Shown: positions 22,851-34,705 of the stretch, in pieces
Position numbering within the stretch: the first letter of the stretch is position 1
How the letters are laid out: each line of letters opens with the position of its first letter
From: Sycobia sp. Sy_11
Taxonomy: Eukaryota > Arthropoda > Insecta > Hymenoptera > Epichrysomallidae
Assembly (NCBI GenBank): GCA_018907035.1
Contig: JACCIC010000004.1
Location: 7,152,001 to 7,216,000 of the forward strand
Direction of reading: 5' to 3'
DNA length: 64,000 bases
Position numbers and translations under genes: made by a program
Notes under the pieces: generated by a model
The model's input: the letters and a program-made list of their open reading frames with translations, nothing else
Databases searched by the model: none
Told to the model about the DNA's origin: nothing

Positions 22851-24230
22851 TCATCTGCTACATTTATTTATAAACCCGTACACGCAGTCCTCTTCCTTCT
22901 TTAAACTCCAATTTGCTAGTTAATGAACAAACAATGACAGACCGTTCATTTTGAGAGAATTCCGATAAGTTCTGAAAGGTTTAAAAATAGGCCATTGAAT
23001 TTATTTTGAATTCATGTTCACCAAATTGTAAACCCGTAGAATGGGTTAACAGAACAATGACAATCATGATTAAGCATATGTATAAACGTCTCAAAAGACA
23101 TTAATAACATATTTAAGAGAAATAACGTTCGCATACAATACGGCCATGCACAATAGCACCGCTCCTTTCATCGACTTACTTGAATTTAGGACGGGAACTA
23201 GTGGTACCCGACAATCTGAATCAAAAAGTGAAGAAAAAATTCTGATCGAAGATAAAAAATCGCATAAAACATATGCATCAAACACTGAAATGGACAAGGG
23301 TTGAGGAAGCTTCAACGTTTTAACGTTAACAAAAATATTACAATTTACGCAGAAGCGACTGGCAACCAAGTGTAGACAAACGTGTTCTTAAAAGCTCGAA
23401 TATACTACCCAGCAGTCAATGAAAGAAATGAGAAATTATGTACAAAATTTTGCAGAAAGTTTGAGGTTATCAGAAAAATTTCACCCGTGACCTAGATTGA
23501 CACCAGATAATAGCGAATTAACCCAAAATATACACATCACACATTTTTGCAGCAAGCTGTTTGACTTTTAATAATATAATACGGTCAACTTTTCTAACTA
23601 GAATTTCCAAGTAACAAAAAGCATAAAGTACAGGTATTAAAATTTGAAAATTTTTAACAGTATTTAAAGCATATAACATAAAATAAAAATAATAATGTTT
23701 ACAAAGCAATTATGTCAATGCTGATATAATGTGTCAAGACTTTATAAAGTATATTCTTTTTGAAGGAAGTCTTCAGATTATAAATTTGTAGTCAATTTAA
23801 CATAGTGCAAGACGACATTATAGAAAAGGTATACAGATTGTTTGTTTCTCTCATAACTCTATCACTGATTTTCAGCACAGCATACTTCCTTGCAGTAGTA
23901 TGTACTCTAAGTTTGAAATAATAACAATGAAAATAGATGCTTATATATAATTCATGTTTCAATTCTTCATATTTGAATTCTTCATATATATACTGAACTT
24001 AAAAAAGAAACTTCAAAAATTTCAAAACAATCATTTTTATTTTTGAATTATTTTAAAGCTAAATAAATTTAAATTACACTATTATAATAGAAATATAAAA
24101 TTATTTTTTTTATACAATATAACAGAACATACTAAATGTATTTGATTAAATAAATATAAAAATACTTGTGCTATAGATGGTATTTTTTTTTATTATAAAA
24201 TTATTGTTTGTCTCTCGATTGTCTATAAAT
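22851..24230. other. Intergenic DNA
   Basis: Mostly AT-rich. The minus frame at 23091-23369 has no recognisable domain. Confidence 0.4.
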
Positions 24231-24255
24231 AGTTTATTTCCACAATAATATTTGA

Positions 24256-24603
24256 CTATTTTTGTTTAAATATATTTAAATATTTCCCCCTTGTCATTTC
24301 CTTTGCTTCTTCTAAACCAAGTTGATAAGCTGTGTCATGCAATTTTTTGACTTCTGTTATTAATTCATTTATTGATAAATTACCCAATTGATACAACTGG
24401 TTCATATCATCAGAAGTTAAATTTGTTGACCACACTGGAACTTCCGTTTGTGATGAATTCTGAGCAACAAATTTTGAAATACTTTGTTCAGGCCATAGAT
24501 CTGGAGATGCTCTATCTAATTTTTCTAAACTAATTAAACTTTCTTCTGTAATAGGTATATTACTTCTTTCGATTTCAGTATCCTCAATAACCATTTTGTC
24601 CAT
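24256..24603 (-). CDS. LIN52: LIN52, subunit of the DREAM/MuvB complex
   Basis: A small nuclear scaffold protein of the MuvB core (LIN9, LIN37, LIN52, LIN54, RBBP4-type) that binds pocket proteins in DREAM or B-Myb to switch cell-cycle genes off or on. The intronless 115-codon frame has the family signatures. SLISLEKLDRASPDLWPEQ near residues 23-41 contains the hallmark LEKLDRASPDLWPE segment. The C-terminal helix contains AYQLGLEEAKEMTRGKYLNI. In vertebrates LIN52 a DYRK1A-phosphorylated serine lies shortly before the SPDLWPE-type region; I see candidate serines but cannot map it. Length matches the family (about 115-120). An AATAAA lies about 20 bases after the stop on the minus strand. It is divergent from NOM1, 1.55 kb away. 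Confidence 0.92.
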   Translation of the reverse strand: MDKMVIEDTEIERSNIPITEESLISLEKLDRASPDLWPEQSISKFVAQNSSQTEVPVWSTNLTSDDMNQLYQLGNLSINELITEVKKLHDTAYQLGLEEAKEMTRGKYLNIFKQK

Positions 24604-24880
24604 TTTATACTGCTTATAACCAAAAAAATTGACGTATTAATAATTATTTAAAACAGTACATGACCACTAATAGAATTCAATAACAAAAATATACAAATCA
24701 CTATTTAAAGTAATGAATTTAAAATGATTTTAAATTATGAATTTCAATAAAGCTGTTATTAAATAATATAAATGGTGATAAATTAAATATTTCTTATTTA
24801 ATTAGTACGCTTTTGATATTTAACTCTGTTTGGAAATTTAATATTGATACAAATTTGAACTTCTCATTAACATATCTTTA

Positions 24881-25080
24881 AGAGGCCTACGATGGCTCGA
24901 TCGCTAAGGGAAGGATTATTAACTTGGTGATCCGAGTTCAAATCCCGGTCTCGGCCGATTGACACAAGCACCGCTGTAATAATTTACATGTGCTTTGTTT
25001 ACAAACACATCGTAGACCTCCGTCGCTGATTAGCACCGGTTTTTGGACGTTAAATAACATAAATAACATAAAAAAAAAAA
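24881..25080 (+). mobile_element. tRNA-derived SINE with target-site duplication
   Basis: A 200-bp element ending in a run of A, bracketed by an exact direct repeat CATATCTTTA (24871-24880 and 25081-25090). The head is tRNA-like with an A-box-like TGGCTCGATCGCTAAG and a clear B box GAGTTCAAATCCC (24934-24946). The body GTTTACAAACACATCGTAGA is shared with the older copy at 12509. It sits upstream of LIN52. Retroposition by a LINE is inferred from the A tail and duplication. Confidence 0.9.
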
Positions 25081-25090
25081 CATATCTTTA

Positions 25091-26006
25091 CAGCTAACTA
25101 ACTTTACACAATGTTGAGTACACAAATTTATTAAAATATAATCAAATTCTATTTACCTGTTATTATAGACAGGCTTTTTCTTGACGTTCTACGAAAAATA
25201 ATTTGCTGATGTAATGATTCCTTTTTACATAGGCCTATTTTTCATCCTTTATAAGAAACTAAAATTTATTAATATTCATCTTATATATTTAATATAATAA
25301 ATATTAATATAGAGTTATGCAATTTCATGAACACTCAACAATTGAACATACCACTATACCAGGTTGCAATCCATTTCTTTTAAATCAAAGGAAAAATAAA
25401 TAATAAACATGAGTATTACACGTAAATAGGTGATATTATAATGGGTATTGTAACATTACTTGTAACATTACATTACCGAAAATCACCCTTCAACTATTAA
25501 CATCAAGGAATATAGATCGATGCGATTATTTGGCATCAGAAGTTCCCGATATAAACTCGTATAAAAATGGTATAAACAGTACAAAATCGTTATTTCCCCC
25601 GATTTTGACAATACTGTAACTTACTACAACTTATAATTGCTTATAACATAACTATACGCGTTATATACATGCGGTTATAATAGAAAGTAGAGATTTGAGG
25701 GGTGAAGGAGACAGCTCGCTCTGAAGCGACATGCTAACATATTTCTGCATGTGCTGACCTCTAATGGACTTTATCGTACCGCAATTTCTTGTTCCAAAGA
25801 TATCCGTGCAACGGTTCACCAGGGTTCACCGTCAAAGGCATATCTATGCTGTATGATACCTGATGATACCGAACAACCATATGACCTAAATATCGTACAT
25901 CCAGGTACAGCACTGCATTACACATGACAAAAACACATGTGACATGTATATTCATACTCCAAATCTTCCAAATCCTAATATTTATAATAAATAAATAAAT
26001 AAATAA

Positions 26007-26062
<56 letters not shown>

Positions 26063-26156
26063 GAAAAACGAATCTATAACACGAGTTAAAAAAGGCAATA
26101 ATTTTCAGAAAAGAAATTTAATTACATTTATTTCATATGCACTATTATAAATTACA
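25091..26156. other. LIN52-NOM1 divergent spacer
   Basis: AT-rich DNA with a somewhat GC-richer part at 25640-25980 and a compound (TAAA)n/(TA)n microsatellite at 25985-26059 about 100 bp before the NOM1 start codon. It likely holds both promoters, but no specific element was recognised. Confidence 0.5.
25985..26059. repeat. (AAAT)n then (TA)n compound microsatellite
   Basis: Tetranucleotide repeats pass directly into a long TA tract just upstream of NOM1. Confidence 0.9.
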
Positions 26157-29100
26157 ATGGGTAAGAACACAAAGAAGAAGAAGAATGATAAAAAATTAGG
26201 TTTAAAAAAGGATAATCAAACAGAAGATAAAATAATCAAAAGTTTAGAAAAAAAATTAAAGCTTAACAAAAGAAAAAGTAAATCGTTACCTAAGTCTTTC
26301 ATATGTGATGGCTTAGATTGTATCCTTTTCCTCAATTTTATAAGATGGTTTTATTATTATTATATTTATTATACATATATATTAATTCCTTAGTAACATT
26401 ATAGATCTTCTTGATGTGTGTGATGAAGAATCTAGAAAAATTGCTGCACAGAGTGAGAAACCACTATTATTTCATTCAGATGATGAAACCAATGAATCAC
26501 ACAGTGATATAAATTATCAAAAAAAAATTTTTAATGAAAAATATAGTTTAAAAAAGAAAAAAATAAATGTTGAAGGAAGAAAAAATTCTATTGACTCTGA
26601 GTCAGAAGACATTGATTATATTCGCAAAGATACTAATAAAAATCTAAATAAAAAGAAAAAGATTCAAAGTCAAAAAAAGTTTCCAATTTCTCAAAATAAT
26701 TTATCAGATAGTGAACTTGATAGTTGTACAGAATATGAAACAAAAGAAAGTATTGATATCAATAATAAAATAATTAATTTTAATAAAAATAAAATTGTTT
26801 CTAAAAAAAATAATACTGTTCAATCTGATAGAAAAAGTGTATCTATTAAGAACAATAAAGGTATTCAAAATTTTAAATTAGGTAAAGATAACTTAGTAAA
26901 AGAATCTGATCAAGTACAAAAATTAGATTCAGAGCAAGAAGAGGATTTTAAAAATGAATCAGATACAAAGGAAGTTAATGATTCACAAGAAAGTATAGAA
27001 GATGAAAATATATGGGAAGACATTTATGGCAGAAAAAGAAACAGAAAAGGGGATATACTGTTAAATAATAATAAAGCATATATTGCCCCTGCATTAAGAA
27101 TAAAAGAAACTGAAAATAATTCGGAAAAAAGTAAAAAGTTATTGCTCTTGAAAAGACAAATTAAAGGCCTTTTAAATAGATTAGCAGCGAGTAATATGCA
27201 CTCTATTGTTTCTCAAGTATAAAAATAAGCAGATATACAATTCTCTAACTAGGAAATTTCATTACTTTTAAACTAATTTATTTTATTTTCTTAGATTGAA
27301 GAATTATATATGTCAAATAGTAGAAATGACATGAATGAAATGCTTTCATATTTAATGCTTGAATCTATTGTTAGTCCTGTGTTAACGGCAGACAGACTTG
27401 TAACAGAACATATGATGTGCATTGCAGTTTTACATGCTAATGTTGGTACAGAAGTTGGAGCTCATTTTATTATGATACTTGTAACTAAATTTAATAAAAT
27501 GATTGAAGAAGCACAAAATGTTGAAAATAAAGAGCTTGATAATTTGGTTCTAATGATTTCCCAGCTATACAATTTCAAGGTATTAGATTAGTATAAATAT
27601 AAATGTAATATTCTTGTACCAGTTTACGATGTAATTAATTTACATTATTATTCAAATTTATGATATAGGTTCAATTTCAAGACTAAATTTAGATCATTAA
27701 ATTTTAAAAGAATTGGAAATTATCATTAAAAATATAAATTGTTATAACGGTTTTTGAATGGATTTATTTAATAAATCAATTTATTTAATAAAATGAATTA
27801 ATGTAAAGATAATAGAGTAATTCTATTTTAAAATCCTATGTACTTGTCATTAACATTTACTAATACGACATTATAAAATTTATTTTAGGTATTTGGGTCA
27901 CAAATTATTTATCAAATTTTGGAGAAACTGATAAACAAATTTACAGAAAAAGAAATTGAAATAATTTTATTAATATTAAAAACTGCTGGATTTACATTAA
28001 GAAAGGATGATCCACTTGCTTTAAAAGAATTAATATTAAAACTACAACAAAAAGCTTCTAATGCAAAATCATCAAAGTAAACAATTTTATTTATATTGAT
28101 TCATACTATTTCATAAATAAATTTTTCTTATTATTTATAAGTAACAAAAGTATTTTAAAACAATATTTCCTTATCAGTGTTATTAGTGTACTTTAATTTT
28201 AATTAAAAACTTTTATTGAAAAATATAAATGTCTTATACGTAATGGGAATTTTTATTTAGTACAAGAATTCAGTTTATGCTAGATATTTTATTGGCTATC
28301 AAAAATAATAATATGAATAAAATACCACAATATGATCCAAGTCATATAGAACATTTAAAAAAAATGATGAAAACTGTAATTAGAAAAGGAAACAGTGTTT
28401 CACAACTAAATCTTTCATTAGAAGATTTATTAAATGGTATGTTTCATTGACAAAATATATTTTTATTATAAATTTTGTAATATATCATTGAAAATACATT
28501 TTGAATTTGAATGACAATTTCATTTAAAATAATACATATTTTAGTGAACGAAAGAGGTAAATGGTGGATAATTGGGTCTGCTTGGACAGGAAAATCAATG
28601 CCCATTAATAAAATAATTAGTAATTCTGATGAGAAACCCCTATATAGTAATAAAATTTTAGAATTAGCTAAAACTCAAAGAATGAATACTGATGTAAGAA
28701 AAAATATTTTTTGTATTCTTATGACTGCTGAAGATTATCTAGATGCATTTGAAAAGTTACACCATCTTGGATTGAAAGATAAACAAGAAAGAGAAATAAT
28801 TTATGTAATTTTAAATTGTTGTTTTCAAGAACAACGATTTAATCCTTACTATGCTGTATTACTACAAAAATTTTGTGAATACGATAGAAAATATCAAGTA
28901 AGTTTAACATACAAATCATTATTAATACATCATTTTTATATTTTATACATCTTATTTATAGATGACTATTCAGTACACATTATGGGATAAATTAAAAGCA
29001 CTAAATTCTTTTAATAGTCAGCAAGTGTTGAATATGGCAAAGTGTATGTCATATTTATTTATTCAAAAAGCACTACCCATCTCTATTTTAAAAGTAATCC

Positions 29101-29477
29101 TAAATATTTTATTTACTATGACTTTTTATAATTGTATCATTGAAGTTAATTATTATGCTAATATGTTTTTTCTTCTAAATTGAAAGGTAATTCAACTTGG
29201 AGAATTAGACAAAGTGACATTAAAACTTTTCAAAAGAATTATGCTTGATATTTTACTTCATCCCAATACAGAAACATGTCTCCAAGTTTTTACAAGAATT
29301 GCATCTTCAGAGAAACTGCATCAATTTAAAGAAGGCTTAAGACTTTTTATTAATTATTTTCTTCTTAAAAATCTTAAAAAAGAAGATTTAAACAATAAAA
29401 AAATGGATCTATTAAAAGAGAGAGTTGAACAAACTGATAAAATTTTAACAACTACAATGTCAAAAATCACTTTCTAA
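26157..29477 (+). CDS. NOM1: NOM1, nucleolar MIF4G-domain protein (Sgd1 homolog)
   Basis: A nucleolar protein for small-subunit ribosome biogenesis; in animals NOM1 also targets a PP1 phosphatase to the nucleolus. Eight exons join in frame to 799 residues: 26157-26319, 26405-27216, 27295-27579, 27889-28076, 28261-28436, 28545-28897, 28962-29093, 29187-29477. All have GT/AG ends. The order is a Lys-rich N-terminus (GKNTKKKKNDKK), then GLDYLLDVCDEES over the first junction. A long charged, low-complexity Asn/Lys/Glu region follows, then the MIF4G domain from about LKRQIKGLLNRLAASNM through EVGAHF to TRIQFMLDILLAIKNN. KWWIIGSAWTG links to an MA3 domain (MNTDVRKNIFCILMTAEDY to the end). AATAAA at 29507-29512 lies about 30 bases past the stop. 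Confidence 0.93.
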
Positions 29478-29506
29478 CATGATATGTAAATATGTATATA
29501 TAGTAC

Positions 29507-29510
29507 AATA

Positions 29511-29512
<2 letters not shown>
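29507..29512 (+). promoter_or_regulatory. NOM1 polyadenylation signal
   Basis: AATAAA 30 bases after the NOM1 stop, immediately followed by a (TA)n tract. Confidence 0.6.

Positions 29513-29547
<35 letters not shown>
29513..29547. repeat. (TA)n microsatellite
   Basis: A pure tract abutting the NOM1 polyadenylation signal. Confidence 0.9.
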
Positions 29548-29549
<2 letters not shown>

Positions 29550-30260
29550 CTTTCAATTTTTTGTTTATCATTTTTTATAAGAATATCCAGACCTATAAAT
29601 GAAATGAAATAATAATTGATTGTATTCATTGAATTAGAGGTCTGCTAGAATTTTTATCAATCAGATATAAGGTCATCTGAATGCTAAGTGTAGGGAATCG
29701 AATATCTGCCAACTCATCTTTCTTTAAATATTTAGACATTGCCCATCTCAGTCTTGACTATTAAGGAATTTTACAAAATAATGCAATAAGAATCTGAGAA
29801 TAAAATAGAATTTATAAGAAGAACTCTACAGAAGCCCCTTGTCTAAAAGAATCAGCTTTCTACATATGTCATTTTTAGGGAGGAGGATACTTGAATGGTG
29901 GTGGCGTGTGTGACGGGCTACTTCTAAAGTAGCTACTCTAAAGAGAATAAGAGAACCAGTTTGAAAACCAAAGACAATAAAAGAGATCTCAAGTGAGAAC
30001 CAAAGAAAACCAGTGAGAGCCTGATGACAAAGAGAACCATTGAGAATTCAAATAAGAGCAAAAAAAGATAAAAAATTCACTCTAAAAAAAGGAAAAATTA
30101 TACCACATAAAAATATATTTTTTACCTTATTCGGGAAAATTTTAGTTTCGAAATGAGACATTTATAGTTCGAGTCGAAGCCGTAAACTACTGAGTTTTCA
30201 ATAAGCTAAATCAATTTTGTAAATATTATTAATTAATCTATAATAAATACTTAATATATA
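29548..30260. other. Intergenic DNA
   Basis: AT-rich. At 29945-30060 there is a purine-rich stretch with repeated GAGAACCA words. No gene seen. Confidence 0.4.
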
Positions 30261-30742
30261 TGAGGTGTGAATAAAAACTAAGGCGAATTTTCCAATTTCG
30301 CGGACTGCGTAAGTTCGATCTTCGATTTTTTAAAATTTTATGTTGATACATTTATTCCGAAAATATGTTCGTAATTACAGTTATGTAACATTTTTAGTTT
30401 GATTGCGAGAGGCATAATGGTTAGAAGTGTTATCTATTCTGCGATTTCCTACTATTGAATGAAATGTAACAAAGAATTTACATTAAATTTTGTGTACAAA
30501 ACGGAATAAAGTCTTCGAAAATACTTGAAGGTATACGGTAAGTCTACAAGAAGGCACCAATGATGTACCTCGCTCTGAACGACCCAGCATATCAAGAATA
30601 GACGAAAATATTGAAAAAGAGAAGAAAATAATATTGGGGAATCGTCAAATTGTCATAAGAAATGTTGCTGCTAATATCGGCATTTCGTTTGGTTTGTGTC
30701 AAACAATTTGAACGGAGGTTTTGGGCATGAAACGTGTCTAAG
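30261..30742 (+). mobile_element. Left half of a mariner split by the TIR element
   Basis: Starts with an end-like GAGGTGTGAATAAAAACTAA. It carries a decayed N-terminal transposase: CNKEFTLNFVYKTE near 30467, then DENIEKEKKIILGNRQ, AANIGISFGLCQTI and EVLGMKRV just before the breakpoint. The same protein continues with AKFVPKLLNF at 38301, where the mariner resumes. The last seven bases, GTCTAAG (30736-30742), are repeated at 38294-38300. Confidence 0.8.
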
Positions 30743-30933
30743 CAGAGATAATAAGGGGAGATCGCCGATGCCCATGTTAGACATTGCAGTAAAATTTTGA
30801 CACTCAGCGCTACGGCGGTAAACGTCGGTACTCCGTTTGTGCGATATTCCAGATGTTGGTTTTCGAGCTGGTGCGATCGAGGGAGAGACGGCGGTCAGTA
30901 GGGGGTACGCCGAAACAATAGATGCAATAAAAG
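30743..30933 (+). repeat. Left terminal inverted repeat of the 7.55-kb element
   Basis: Shares with the right arm: the terminal 20 bp, a GCAGTAAAA word, TGCGATATTCCAGA, TTTTCGAGCT, TGCGATCGAGGG and TGCAATAAAAG, in the same order. Four of the internal gaps are insertions in the right arm. Confidence 0.75.
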
Positions 30934-31437
30934 GGATTAACTGGTGTCGAAATTTTTGAAGTGCATACAGATTTTCTTGTCTGTGTGTGTAAGTGTGTAT
31001 GATGCATTTATATACACACGTATTTTCTTCAAATTTTAAATTCGCTGTGTGGTGACGATCGAAACTACGAAAAGGTATACCTGGGTATACGCACTTAAAG
31101 AATTTCTTCGACGACACCAGTGACTCCCATTTACTACACTCCGCTGCCAAATTTTTAAGACCATACACACACACACACACCAGTGTGGAGTTTTGTTGCT
31201 TTCTCCCATCTGGCGCCTCCCCAGGTTGCGGATAGGGGATGGCTCGCTACAATTTGTAGAGGGCACTGAGGAAATAAAATACTCATGGCGGACAGAAAAA
31301 GCTAATAGGGAGGGCCTCCCAAACTTAAGGCCAATTATGATTAATGTTTGGTATAAACAAGGATATACCCCAGGGAGTAACTCCGGCAAGACCGGTCAAT
31401 CTCCTCACCGATTCCGACAGAGTGCAAGCCAGCCTCT

Positions 31438-32720
31438 ATGGTCGGTGGTAGCCCCTCGGATTCTCGGGAGGGCAAATCAAACATCATCATAGACAGTACA
31501 TTGGGTACTAAAGGAGATGTCATGATGGATCAAGAAATGACGGATCGAGAAATCTTCATCACGCGCAGAAACAATCTTCTGGAGCGACTTGGTGAGAAGA
31601 TCGGCCAATTGTTGGATTTTGTTAAAGATAGGCATAACGTACACAAGACTATTAAGGATCTTGCTCGTTCTATTAATGCCTCATACAAATGCATCAGTAT
31701 GGCAGAGGATGATCTGTTGCAGTATCAACGTCCTGGTACTCATGAAGTGGTGACTCAGACTACGCCGAGTCTACGCTCTGATACCAAACGAAGCGCAGCA
31801 GAAGGGATGGATTCCACTCCTAAAACCATAGGTGGCAAAAGGACGAAAGAACCATCATTGGGCTTAAGGAGACCACTAGAGTCGGTTAGAGTACCTACAG
31901 GGAAGTCTGAAGCCAAGGAAAATCAATGGCAGACCATCAAGCGCAAGAAGCCCAAAGGCAAAGATAAAGAATTATCTAGTACACGTAGGCTTAATGGACG
32001 AAATAGGCCTAATTCCATTTTGATTAAGGCCAATGAAGGAGTTACATACGCGGAGGTACTGCGTCAAATAAAGAATGACCCGGAGTTGTTTCATGTGAAG
32101 AATGAGGTTAACAGGATACGCAGAAATGCAAGCGGTGCCCTTGTACTTCAGTTGAAACGGACAGCCAAAGATGCACATGAGTTGGCTCGCATTATTGAAA
32201 CTAAGGTTCGCCATAGCGCATCCACTTCGGTCCTGACTAATCTTATTACTTTGGAGATTAAAGATATAGATGAGGTCACTACAAAGGATGAAGTATTAGA
32301 GGCTCTAAAAACACACCTCGAGCTAAAGGAGACTAACCTACTAATCGCTCGTTTCTTGCGGCAAGCTTACAGGGGTACTCAGACAGCGGTGGTGTCTGTA
32401 CCATATAGCCACGCAGCTGAGTTACTACGTGCAGGGCATGTTCGAATCGGATGGGTGAGCTGCAGAATTCGAAAAAAAAAACAGAAATAAAGCGCTGCTT
32501 CAGGTGTTGGCAGATTGGCCATTTAGCGGCCGTGTGCTCGGGCCCTGACAGAACTGAACTTTGCAGGCACTGCGGTGGAAAAGACGATCTATCCAAGCTG
32601 TGTGTAAACGAGCCCTGCTGTTTACTCTGCAAATGTGAAGGAAAAAAGGAGATTAACCATTCAGCATACAGCTATAAGTGCCCGATCACTGTAGAGTTTT
32701 TAAACAGACATAAAACATGA
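31438..32720 (+). pseudogene. R1-type LINE ORF1 (gag), frameshifted in an A run
   Basis: The gag-like nucleic-acid chaperone starts at the ATG at 31438. The first frame runs to 32490 with a basic linker (WQTIKRKKPKGKDKE) and the esterase-less R1-type core (YAEVLRQIKNDPEL, EIKDIDEVTTKDEV, GWVSCRI). In the tract CGAAAAAAAAACAG near 32470 the frame must shift by -1 to reach the zinc knuckles at 32451-32720. These are CFRCWQIGHLAAVC (CX2CX4HX4C), then CRHCGGKDDLSKLC, in which the His is replaced by Asp, then CLLCKCEGKKEINH. The stop TGA overlaps the ORF2 start as ATGA (32717-32720). The shift may be a mutation or a programmed slip. Confidence 0.85.
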
Positions 32721-34705
32721 GAATACTCCAACTGAATACCAACCATTGCGTAGCAGCTCATGACCTGCTGAAACAGACAATAAAGGAGCTAAGAATAGAC
32801 ATTGCTGTAATCTCCGAACCATTTTGTGACAGGGTCAGACCACAGCGCTGGATAAGTGACACAAGCAATAGAGCTGCCCTCTGGATTGGTCAAAATAGGC
32901 AGGTACTAAAGCAGTCGAGTCATCGGAGCGAATTGATATCCTGGGCTAAAATACAAGAAATATACGTCTTTAGTGTATATGCTCCTCCAAGCTTGACGGA
33001 CAAGCAGTTTGAAATCCTTGTAGCTAAATTAGTTGATGAAGCCATGGACAAGAAACCATTATTAATCGGTGGCGATTTTAACGCGTGGTCCACAGCCTGG
33101 GGAAGCGCTTCAACAAATAACAGAGGTAATATGCTGCTTGATGGCCTTAATTCTCTTCAACTCCACGTGGTTAATAAGGGATCTGAATCCACTTTCATTA
33201 GGGGTGATAAACAATCAGTCATTGATGTAACATTCGCCAGTGATGACTTGATTCAGCGGATCCTTAATTGGAGAGTAAGCGACCTTTACACCCACAGTGA
33301 TCACAGGGCGATCTTTTACGAGATTGCAGAGAAGAAAGTAAAGAACAAGTGCAATGAGTGGATGCCCACACGGAAATGGAACATCAGATCGCTAGACTGT
33401 GAAGTGTTCGCCACTATAATATCAGAAGAGCGTTTAGAATATGGTGCACCAGGCCATCTGGCAAATGCACTCATGAAGCATATCTCTGAAGCATGCGATG
33501 CATCGATGACTAGGACTAAGAGCGGATTTAAACATCGTCAATTTGTCTACTGGTGGACAAATGAAATTGCAGAATTGCGCAAGCAATGTCATCGCGGACG
33601 TAGACTTGCCCAAAGAGCCCGCACACATCGTGATACGTTTAATGGTTTATTTAAAAAAGCACAAAGAGCGCTTGTCAAGGCCATTAAAGCAAGCGAGCGT
33701 CGATGCTGGCTTGAACTGTGTGTAGAGGCCAACAATGACTTATGGGGACGACCATACAAAACAGTCATGGCACGATTGAGTAGGGCACCAATACAACCCA
33801 CTAGCACGGTATTGATTGATAAGATTGTTTCCGCTCCCTTTCCCAATGACACCCATGGGACTGTACTGCGCACGCAACACTCGGACGATATACCTCCTAT
33901 AACAGAAATGGAGCTACATAATGCTTACGCTAAGACTAGAGACAATGCTGCCCCTGGCCCTGATGGCATCCCTAATGCGGCAGTTAAGTTGGCGATACAG
34001 AAGAATCCATCTATATTTCTAAAAGTATATAATGCTTGTCTTCTTGAGGGTATTTTTCCTGATTGCTGAAAAACTCAAAGGTTAGTCCTGTTACCTAAGG
34101 GCAATAAGCCACTTGATGATCCTTCATCATACAGGCCATTGTGTATGCTCGATATGGTAGGTAAAATATTTGAAAAAATAATATGTAGCCGACTGAAAGC
34201 ATTCACTGAAGGATTGCATGGCTTATCCTCACGCCAATTTGGATTTCGGAAATCAAAATCAACAGTCGATGCCATTAAACTGGTAGTGTGTACCGTAAGA
34301 AATGCAATCAGTGGTAAGAGATGGAAAGGTGGCACTAAACAGTATTGTGCCATTGTCGCTCTAGATGTCAAGAATGCCTTTAATTCAGCGCGCTGGTCTT
34401 CTATTATGAATTCTCTTAAAGAGTTCGGAGTACCTGGTTATTTACAGAATGTCGTATCCAGCTACTTATATTTATATCAGATAATATTATACCGAACGGA
34501 TGAAGGCATTGTATCGCATAAGGCTACTGCGGGAGTGCCCCAGGGCTCAGTTATGGGACCTATATTGTGGAATATTATGTATGACGGCGTGTTGAGGATT
34601 CCACAACCGCCTGGCTCAATAACAGTAGGGTACGCCGACGATATCGCTCTAGTAGTGACGGCTAAGACCCTTGATCAACTCATTCAATCAGTAGTGAATA
34701 CTTGA
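32717..34705 (+). pseudogene. R1-type LINE ORF2 (endonuclease and reverse transcriptase), interrupted
   Basis: The AP-like endonuclease begins at MRILQLNTNHCVAAHDLL, with ISEPF, GGDFNAWST and the catalytic SDHR near 33297. The RT follows with AAPGPDGIPN. A TGA at 34067-34069 sits where GIFPDCWK would be expected, so a TGG-to-TGA change is likely. The same frame then continues: SSYRPLCMLDMVGKIFEKII, RQFGFRKSKSTVDAI, ALDVKNAFNSARW, AGVPQGSVMGPILWN and GYADDIALVV. It stops at 34705, well short of a usual ORF2. The HCVAAHDLL start and GVPQGS/YADD forms fit the R1 clade. Confidence 0.9.

Larger units (their letters stand above)
31190..34705 (+). mobile_element. R1-clade non-LTR retrotransposon, 3'-truncated
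   Basis: A 5' UTR-like GC-rich leader (about 31190-31437) is followed by ORF1 (gag) and ORF2 (AP-type endonuclease plus reverse transcriptase). ORF2 ends abruptly just after the YADD catalytic block, so the RT thumb, C-terminal cysteine motif and 3' UTR are missing. LINEs are usually truncated at the 5' end, so a 3' loss implies a later deletion or insertion. Damage is light: one frameshift in ORF1, one nonsense codon in ORF2. Confidence 0.9.

Noticed and set aside
24881..24960. Possible functional tRNA gene
   Set aside because: It has a B box but a poor A box and no foldable anticodon arm. Poly-A tail and target duplication show it is a SINE.
25761..25955. Minus-strand 64-codon frame in the LIN52-NOM1 spacer
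   Set aside because: No recognisable domain or splice context, and too short to support.
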